This document shows, one piece after another, positions 5,854 through 12,400 of a stretch of DNA of 12,400 bases. A program made the position numbers and the translations under genes. Source of the stretch: an uncultured Hungatella sp. (GTDB lineage Bacteria; Bacillota; Clostridia; Lachnospirales; Lachnospiraceae); assembly GCA_910586845.1 (NCBI GenBank), contig CAJUJV010000070.1:8590-20989 (forward strand), written 5' to 3'. Numbering within the stretch: position 1 is the first letter of the stretch; the number at the start of each line of letters is the position of its first letter. The notes under the pieces are model-generated. The model worked only from the letters and a program-made list of their open reading frames with translations. It did not search any database and was not told the origin of the DNA.

Positions 5854-7281
5854 TCATGCCGGATCCTTACAAAACGGGATCCGTCTGATCTCGATCATCT
5901 GTTTTTCTGTCCTGTACTCCGCTCCTTCTATGAGCCCTCTGTCCTCATATTCCGCTTCCCCCGACTGATTGTCATAGGGATCCTCTCTCAGATGTGTCCT
6001 GGGCGGTGTGAACTCCTGCTGAAACCCGCTGCACAGAGGGATTCGGAAAGGATCAAGATTGCCGAAATAGAAATCCCACCGTTCTCTGTTTCCTTCCCGC
6101 CAGGCGGCTCCGCCGAAGGAACCGTCCGCATACAGATACCCGTAAGGCTCAACGTAAAACCAGGCCCAGTCATGGCAGCCGATATCAAGAGGCGTCCCGT
6201 ACAGGCCTGACTGCCAGCCGGCCGGGATCCCTGCGATCCGGCACATGGTGATGAACAGCAGGGCATAGATCCCGCAGTCTCCTTTAAGCCCCGCGGCCAT
6301 ATATTCCGGCAGATTGTCAATGGTGGCGTACTGTCTCACAAAAGAATACATGATATGGGTCGTGATGTAGTCATAGATTTTTCTGGCTTTTTTCAGAGGA
6401 TCCGTCTCATCTCCCACCACCTGCCCGGTCAGCATTTTCAAATAAGGGGTAAATCTGATATGAGGCGGCTGCTCCTCAAGGTACGGGGCCAGATCCTCCG
6501 GAGTCCCTTTCGGATTTTTCTCTTCTTCGGCCGCTCCCGGTTCCAGCCTGGTATATCCTGTATGGTTCTCAAACTCATACTCCACCCAGAATTCCTGTCC
6601 CGGCTCCAGCCTGGTCTCCATGCAGACCGTCCTCTGGGGAGCATACGCCGGAACCGTCCTGACAGGCTCCATGGAAGTTCCCAGAAGCCTGAAATGTTTC
6701 ACCTGGCCCTGCTCCACCGGCACAGGCAGATGTACCCGGATCAGGGACCCGATCCTCTCTGCCTCCTTCTCCACTCTCAGAGAGGTCCTGACATGCATCC
6801 TGTAAGCCAGCCCGCCTTCTGCCTTCATGGCCGAAACTGTCTCATCCAGAAGACGGCTTCCCCTGATACGGTCCTCCACCTTCGAAGGATCTTTCAGTCT
6901 GGGCCACAGTTCTCTCCTGGTCTTGAGAAGGTTCTCAATAAAGTTGTCTTTATACCGGACCTGTCCGTTGACAAAGATCCATTCCGCCCCGCCTTCATCC
7001 CGAAGCTGTTCCAGTTCTTCCCTGGTAGCTCCTTTCAGGGTTTCTTCAAGACGTTCCAGGGCCTCTTCTTCCGTATAAATGTACGAAAGAGGCAGCCGCC
7101 TCAGGATCCACTTTTCCAGCTCCAGTCTTCTTCGGAGAGGCTTTGGGATATCCTTTTTCAGAACCAGATCGATTACTTTCCGGGCCCTGTCAAAATCTCC
7201 GTACCATTTTAATTTCTGGATATCCTCCGGCAGACTCACGGACAGATACTGGAGATCCTCAAACCTGACATTCTCTTCCAT
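5854..7281 (-). CDS. Transglutaminase-like domain protein, cytoplasmic, function unknown
   Basis: A 475-residue protein with a papain-like transglutaminase core in its second half. The probable catalytic triad is Cys336 in KGDCGIYALL, His370 in GCHDWAWFYV and Asp386 in ADGSFGG, all in the order and spacing typical of the bacterial transglutaminase-like superfamily. Members act as proteases, amidases or crosslinking enzymes, so the reaction here cannot be named. The first 150 residues or so look helical and highly charged; residues 155-270 look beta-rich. No signal peptide or membrane segment is visible, so a cytoplasmic location is likely. The ATG at 7281 was chosen over the adjacent ATG at 7284 because AAGGAG lies eight bases before it. 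The frame is open to 7359, but that would overlap proC. It lies 55 bases after proC with no clear promoter between, suggesting cotranscription. No functional link to proline synthesis is known to me. Confidence 0.82.
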   Translation of the reverse strand: MEENVRFEDLQYLSVSLPEDIQKLKWYGDFDRARKVIDLVLKKDIPKPLRRRLELEKWILRRLPLSYIYTEEEALERLEETLKGATREELEQLRDEGGAEWIFVNGQVRYKDNFIENLLKTRRELWPRLKDPSKVEDRIRGSRLLDETVSAMKAEGGLAYRMHVRTSLRVEKEAERIGSLIRVHLPVPVEQGQVKHFRLLGTSMEPVRTVPAYAPQRTVCMETRLEPGQEFWVEYEFENHTGYTRLEPGAAEEEKNPKGTPEDLAPYLEEQPPHIRFTPYLKMLTGQVVGDETDPLKKARKIYDYITTHIMYSFVRQYATIDNLPEYMAAGLKGDCGIYALLFITMCRIAGIPAGWQSGLYGTPLDIGCHDWAWFYVEPYGYLYADGSFGGAAWREGNRERWDFYFGNLDPFRIPLCSGFQQEFTPPRTHLREDPYDNQSGEAEYEDRGLIEGAEYRTEKQMIEIRRIPFCKDPA

Positions 7282-7336
7282 CATGATTTCTCCTTCTTCT
7301 GATTTTTTCTGTATCACGGCCTGATCCCGCCTCCGG

Positions 7337-8137
7337 TCACTGCCGTCTTTCCACCGCATCGATGGCAGAGATCACCGCATTGCGGAATCCGTTTCTCTCC
7401 AGAGCCGCCACGCCTCTGATGGTGGTTCCTCCCGGCGAACACACTCCATCCTTCATGGCCCCCGGATGCCGCCCTGTGGCCAGCTGCAGTCCCGCCGTCC
7501 CCGCCACCATCTGACTGGCCAGCTTGTAGGACAGTTCCCGGGGAAGGCCGTGGAGCACCGCCCCGTCACTTAAGGCCTCGATAAACATGGCGGCAAAAGC
7601 CGGGCCGCAGCCGCTTAAGGTCCCCGCAATGCCCATATGAGCTTCATCCACCACTTCCACCAGGGCGACGGATCCCAGCAGTTCTTTTATGAGAGCAAAT
7701 TCTTCTTCTGTCAGGGAATGCTTCTGTTCACAGAGGATGATCCCCTGTCCCACGGCCACCGGCGTATTGGGCAGGGTACTGAGATGATGAGTCCCCGGAA
7801 CCAGGAATTCTTCAAATTTATCAAAAGAAAAATTGACTGCCACGGACACCAGGATCTTGCCCCGGAGCCTGTCCCGGACCGGCCGGAGCACCTCCTCCAC
7901 CAGATAAGGTTTTACGGCCACAACGACCACATCCGACTCTTCCACGGTCTCCTCCGCGCTGCGGCAGCCGCGGATCCCGTACTTTTCTGCGTTTCTGCAC
8001 AGCCTGTCCCAGTGAGCGGCACAGGCACGGATCCTGTCCGCCGTCACTGCCTTTCGGGAGATCAGCCCCTCTGCCATGGCCTGAGCCATGTTGCCGAAAC
8101 CGATAAATCCGATCCTGACTTCTTCTTTTCTCATCAT
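7337..8137 (-). CDS. proC: Pyrroline-5-carboxylate reductase ProC
   Basis: Reduces 1-pyrroline-5-carboxylate to L-proline with NAD(P)H, the last step of proline biosynthesis, in the cytoplasm. The 266-residue product has normal family length. The N-terminal Rossmann motif is GFIGFGNMAQAM (10-21), then VAVKPYL (73-79) and the family signature TLPNTPVAVGQG (121-132). The C-terminal dimerisation domain has GTLSGCGPAF (172-181) and PGGTTIRGVAALE (235-247), the latter being the ProC signature. The ATG at 8137 follows AAGGAG with eight bases of spacing. It lies 77 bases after dnaJ, beyond a strong stem-loop. I see no convincing promoter in that gap, so read-through from the chaperone operon or a promoter I cannot recognise are both possible. 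It does not belong to the usual heat-shock gene order. Confidence 0.95.
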   Translation of the reverse strand: MMRKEEVRIGFIGFGNMAQAMAEGLISRKAVTADRIRACAAHWDRLCRNAEKYGIRGCRSAEETVEESDVVVVAVKPYLVEEVLRPVRDRLRGKILVSVAVNFSFDKFEEFLVPGTHHLSTLPNTPVAVGQGIILCEQKHSLTEEEFALIKELLGSVALVEVVDEAHMGIAGTLSGCGPAFAAMFIEALSDGAVLHGLPRELSYKLASQMVAGTAGLQLATGRHPGAMKDGVCSPGGTTIRGVAALERNGFRNAVISAIDAVERRQ

Positions 8138-8164
8138 TTCCAGCTCTCCTTCCTGTCATATGGC

Positions 8165-8207
8165 AACGACGGAAAGCATCCCAAAAGCCGGGATGCTTTC
8201 CGCCGTT
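8165..8207 (-). other. Strong stem-loop between dnaJ and proC
   Basis: GGAAAGCATCCC (8171-8182) and GGGATGCTTTCC (8190-8201) form a perfect 12-bp stem. It extends outward to AAC/GTT at 8165/8207, with the 8169-8203 position an A-C mismatch on the plus strand but a G-U wobble as minus-strand RNA, giving about 18 bp. It begins seven bases after the dnaJ stop codon. There is no U-tract on the minus strand, so it could be a weak or Rho-assisted terminator, or a 3'-stabilising and processing structure that limits read-through into proC. Confidence 0.65.
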
Positions 8208-8214
8208 CTATGTT

Positions 8215-9369
8215 CTATTTGTTAAAAAGTCCCTTTTTCTTATGTCCTGTCTCCTCTTTCGGAGTCCTTCCGTTCATCAGATCGTCAAACCGTCTCAAGG
8301 CCTCTTTCTGCTCCTCGTTCATCCGCTCCGGCACCTGGACTACCAGGGTCACATAGTGATCGCCCCGGACAGCCCTGTTTCTCAGGGATGGAACGCCTTT
8401 GCCCTTCAGCCTTACTCTGGTGTCTGTCTGGGTTCCCGGCTTCACCTCATACTCTACTTCTCCGTCTACGGTCTTGATGCGGATAGGACCTCCCAGGGCC
8501 GCCACCGCGAAAGAAACCGATACGGTAGAGTAGATGCTGGTCTCCCTGCGGACAAAGATGGGATGTTTGGATACCACGGCCTCTACCAGCAGATCGCCTC
8601 TCTCCCCGCCGTTGACTCCCGGTTCTCCTGCTCCTGACATGCGGATGCTCTGTCCGTCATCGATGCCTGCCGGAATCGTCACTTTCAGCTTCTTTCTTCT
8701 CGTAATATATCCGGTCCCCCTGCAGTCGGCACACTTCTCCCTGATGATCTTGCCGGTTCCGCCGCACTCCGGACAGGTCCTCACATTCTGCACCATACCC
8801 AGGCCGAAGACAGACTGCTCCGCCTCCACGATCTTGCCCCTCCCCTTGCATCGGGGACAGGTTTCCGGGGAAGTGCCTGCTTTGGCCCCTGTCCCGTGGC
8901 AGGTACCGCACTCCTCCCTGTAGTTGATCTCCAGCTCCTTCTCACAGCCGAAGACCGCTTCCTCAAAGGTGATCCTGACACTGGCCTTCACATTGGCTCC
9001 CTTCATGGGGCCGTTATATCTGGAGCTGCTTCTGGAGCGCCCGCCGCCGAAGATATCCCCGAAGATGTCTCCCATATCCGCTCCGTCAAAACCTCCGAAG
9101 CCGCCGAAACCTCCAAAGCCGCCTCCGCCGGCGCCTCCGTCAAAAGCGGCGTGTCCGAACTGATCGTACTGCCGTCTCTTCTCGCTGTCGCTCAGAACGC
9201 TGTAGGCCTCCGATGCCTCCTTGAATTTCTGCTCTGCCTCCGTATCACCCGGATTGGCATCGGGATGATACTTTTTTGCCAGAACACGGTACGCCTTCTT
9301 GATGGCCGCATCGTCGGCATTCTTCGGAACGCCCAGGACTTCATAGTAATCTCTCTTGCTCTCTGCCAT
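8215..9369 (-). CDS. dnaJ: Chaperone protein DnaJ (Hsp40, type I)
   Basis: Cochaperone that delivers unfolded clients to DnaK and stimulates its ATPase; cytoplasmic. The 384-residue product shows the full type I layout. The J domain is at 4-70 with HPD at 35-37. A Gly/Phe-rich linker spans about 78-110, including repeated GGFGGF. The zinc-binding domain has four CxxCxGxG motifs: CGTCHGTG (from 154), CPRCKGRG (171), CPECGGTG (199) and CADCRGTG (213). C-terminal client-binding beta domains follow. The C-terminus has a basic tail (GHKKKGLFNK). I chose the ATG at 9369 (MAESKRDYYEVLG) because it starts where DnaJ homologues start and has AAAGG upstream; a GTG at 9399 in the same frame has no good ribosome site. 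It is 85 bases after dnaK, the gap holding a stem-loop. Confidence 0.98.
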   Translation of the reverse strand: MAESKRDYYEVLGVPKNADDAAIKKAYRVLAKKYHPDANPGDTEAEQKFKEASEAYSVLSDSEKRRQYDQFGHAAFDGGAGGGGFGGFGGFGGFDGADMGDIFGDIFGGGRSRSSSRYNGPMKGANVKASVRITFEEAVFGCEKELEINYREECGTCHGTGAKAGTSPETCPRCKGRGKIVEAEQSVFGLGMVQNVRTCPECGGTGKIIREKCADCRGTGYITRRKKLKVTIPAGIDDGQSIRMSGAGEPGVNGGERGDLLVEAVVSKHPIFVRRETSIYSTVSVSFAVAALGGPIRIKTVDGEVEYEVKPGTQTDTRVRLKGKGVPSLRNRAVRGDHYVTLVVQVPERMNEEQKEALRRFDDLMNGRTPKEETGHKKKGLFNK

Positions 9370-9400
9370 ACTGGTCTGCCTTTCCCACTGTTCAGACACC

Positions 9401-9436
9401 GCAGAAAAGTGCTGTACTCCTACAACACTTTTCTGC
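9401..9436 (-). other. Stem-loop in the dnaK-dnaJ intergenic gap
   Basis: GCAGAAAAGTG (9401-9411) pairs with CACTTTTCTGC (9426-9436) over 11 bp. Inside it, position 9412-9425 is C-A on the plus strand but G-U as minus-strand RNA, followed by TGTA/TACA and a four-base loop (GGAG in the RNA). The minus-strand stem is therefore about 16 bp. No U-tract follows it on the minus strand, so it is more likely an mRNA processing, stabilising or partial termination element than a full terminator. It lies upstream of the dnaJ ribosome site. Confidence 0.65.
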
Positions 9437-9454
9437 TATGTCTCATGTGTTTTT

Positions 9455-11308
<1,854 letters not shown>

Positions 11309-11351
11309 TGTTTTTTCCTCCTATATGAAATCCGTTTTTTTGATAGTTCTG

Positions 11352-12038
11352 CTAATTTGCCACCTGAACCATGGTATGCCTTACGACGCTGCCCCGGTAC
11401 AGATAACCCTTCTGAAGCTCCTGAGCCACCACATTCTCTCCCAGATTCTCGTCTTCCACGTGAAGCACCGCATTGTGGAAATTGGGATCAAAAGGCTGTC
11501 CCTGGGCCTGGATCGGTTCTACTCCCGCCTCCTCCAGGTTCTTCAGAAGCTGCTTATAAATCATCTCCATGCCCTCGGCAAAGGGACTTCCCTTGGCATC
11601 CTCAGGCATAGAGTTTAAGCCTCTCTCAAAATTGTCGATCACCGGCAGGATCCTCTCGATGATGTCCTTGGCGCCGATCTCAAACATGGCTGACTTTTCT
11701 TTCTCTGTCCGCTTTCTGAAATTGTCGAACTCTGCCATGTTTCTGCGGAGCCGGTCCGTCAGTTCCTCGATCTGGGTATCTCTCGGATCCTTCTTTTCCT
11801 TCTTCCTGCCGAAAAATCCCTTCTTACCCGGTTCCTTCTCTTCCTGGCCCGCCTTCTCTTCCCCGGCCTCACCGTCACCGGCTGCCTCCGGGGTCTCTGC
11901 CTCTTCCTCCCCGGCCTGTTCCGATCCCTCCGAAACCTCCTCCGGCTCTCTGCCGGTCTCTGCCGTTTCCTCCTGGCCGTTGTCCTCCGGATTCTCTTCT
12001 GTCTGATCCGGATTTAAATTCTTCTCTTCTTCGGTCAT
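11352..12038 (-). CDS. grpE: Nucleotide exchange factor GrpE
   Basis: Homodimeric exchange factor that releases ADP from DnaK; its long helices can also act as a thermosensor. The 228-residue product has a very acidic, Glu-rich disordered N-terminus (about 1-75) and a basic patch GFFGRKKEKK. The long dimerisation helix contains MAEFDNFRKRTEKEK, the family signature, and the C-terminal beta wing contains DPNFHNAVLHVED and ends VVRHTMVQVAN. The start is uncertain. I list the ATG at 12038 (MTEEEKNLNP), which has GAGGAG 15 bases upstream. A GTG at 12074 in the same frame would overlap the hrcA stop in GTGA, a typical coupling arrangement, but its ribosome site is only about three bases away. The acidic N-terminus is longer than in many homologues. 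Confidence 0.95.
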   Translation of the reverse strand: MTEEEKNLNPDQTEENPEDNGQEETAETGREPEEVSEGSEQAGEEEAETPEAAGDGEAGEEKAGQEEKEPGKKGFFGRKKEKKDPRDTQIEELTDRLRRNMAEFDNFRKRTEKEKSAMFEIGAKDIIERILPVIDNFERGLNSMPEDAKGSPFAEGMEMIYKQLLKNLEEAGVEPIQAQGQPFDPNFHNAVLHVEDENLGENVVAQELQKGYLYRGSVVRHTMVQVAN

Positions 12039-12070
12039 ATCTTCTTTTCTATTCTCCTCGTTCACCGTGT

Positions 12071-12400
12071 TCACTGCCTTTCTTCTTTTTTAAAGGTCGC
12101 ATCCAGCTGTGTCATCAGGGTTCTCAGGGTCTTCAGTACTTTCTCATAATCCATCCGCTTGGGGCCTATGATGCCTATGGTCCCTTTAAGGCCTTCTCCC
12201 AGTTCATAGGTGGCAGTCACCACGCTGCAGTCTCTCATGGCCTGGACCGGAGTCTCGTCTCCGATATAGACCTGGATCCCCGTCTCACCGTCTGTTCCCC
12301 CCACCAGCTCCTGCAGAGTCTCCGTATGCTCCAGGGTGCTCAGAAGCTCGCTGGCCTTCTGACTGTCGCTCAGTTCCGGATACTTGAAAATATTCGTGGC
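12071..12400 (-). CDS. hrcA: Heat-inducible transcription repressor HrcA, C-terminal part
   Basis: Partial: about 109 C-terminal residues are visible and the winged-helix DNA-binding domain lies beyond the right edge. HrcA represses class I heat-shock genes by binding the CIRCE element, and its folding depends on GroE. The visible part begins ATNIFKYPELSD and continues through QVYIGDETPVQAMRDCSVV and KGTIGIIGPKRMDYEKVL, which are characteristic of the HrcA C-terminal domain. The reading frame is open to the window edge; the in-frame GTG at 12304 is an internal Val codon, not a start. The TGA (12071-12073) lies at the 5' end of grpE, consistent with one hrcA-grpE-dnaK-dnaJ transcript. The promoter and CIRCE site would be upstream of this window. 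Confidence 0.96.
   Translation of the reverse strand, partial: ATNIFKYPELSDSQKASELLSTLEHTETLQELVGGTDGETGIQVYIGDETPVQAMRDCSVVTATYELGEGLKGTIGIIGPKRMDYEKVLKTLRTLMTQLDATFKKEERQ

Noticed and set aside
11309..11351. Possible CIRCE operator or internal promoter between grpE and dnaK
   Set aside because: No TTAGCACTC-N9-GAGTGCTAA-like repeat or -10/-35 pair is visible there or elsewhere in the window; the operator is expected upstream of hrcA, outside it.

Overview
The window is about 12.4 kb of bacterial chromosome in which every gene I can support lies on the minus strand. Read in the direction of transcription (right to left) the order is hrcA (C-terminal part) - grpE - dnaK - dnaJ - proC - transglutaminase-like gene - AAA ATPase - rpiR-type regulator - PTS EIIC - prmA - rsmE (N-terminal part). 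The HrcA-controlled heat-shock order, a DnaK without the nucleotide-binding-domain insertion found in Gram-negative homologues, AGGAGG-type ribosome binding sites, sigma-A-like promoters and fairly GC-rich coding DNA suggest a Clostridia-class Firmicute, probably Lachnospiraceae. The family-level assignment is inference.

Region 1 (about 8215-12400) is the chaperone operon: repressor HrcA, exchange factor GrpE, Hsp70 DnaK and its J-protein DnaJ. Spacings are short and hrcA ends at the grpE 5' end. A strong stem-loop without a U-tract sits between dnaK and dnaJ, and another follows dnaJ. The operon promoter and any CIRCE operator lie beyond the right edge.

Region 2 (about 1274-8137) separates dnaJ from prmA. 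In Bacillus and many Clostridia the order is dnaJ-prmA-rsmE, so this is accessory cargo within a conserved block. It holds proC (last step of proline synthesis) followed by a cytoplasmic transglutaminase-fold protein of unknown role. Next comes an AAA ATPase with a nuclease-like C-terminus, driven by its own sigma-A-like promoter and probably cotranscribed with an RpiR/SIS sugar-phosphate regulator. Last is a lactose/cellobiose-family PTS EIIC without EIIA or EIIB partners. The EIIC gene has its own promoter with a palindrome over the -10, a possible 21-codon leader ORF overlapping its start codon, and a long intrinsic terminator. No integrase, transposase, tRNA, CRISPR array or other mobility marker was seen.

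Region 3 (1-1260) is the resumed core block: prmA (ribosomal protein L11 methyltransferase) with its own promoter, then rsmE (16S rRNA U1498 methyltransferase) cut by the window edge. The strongest leads are regulatory: the EIIC promoter/operator/leader arrangement, and intergenic hairpins whose stems pair fully, through G-U wobbles, only as minus-strand RNA. I did not find a clearly new multi-gene system.
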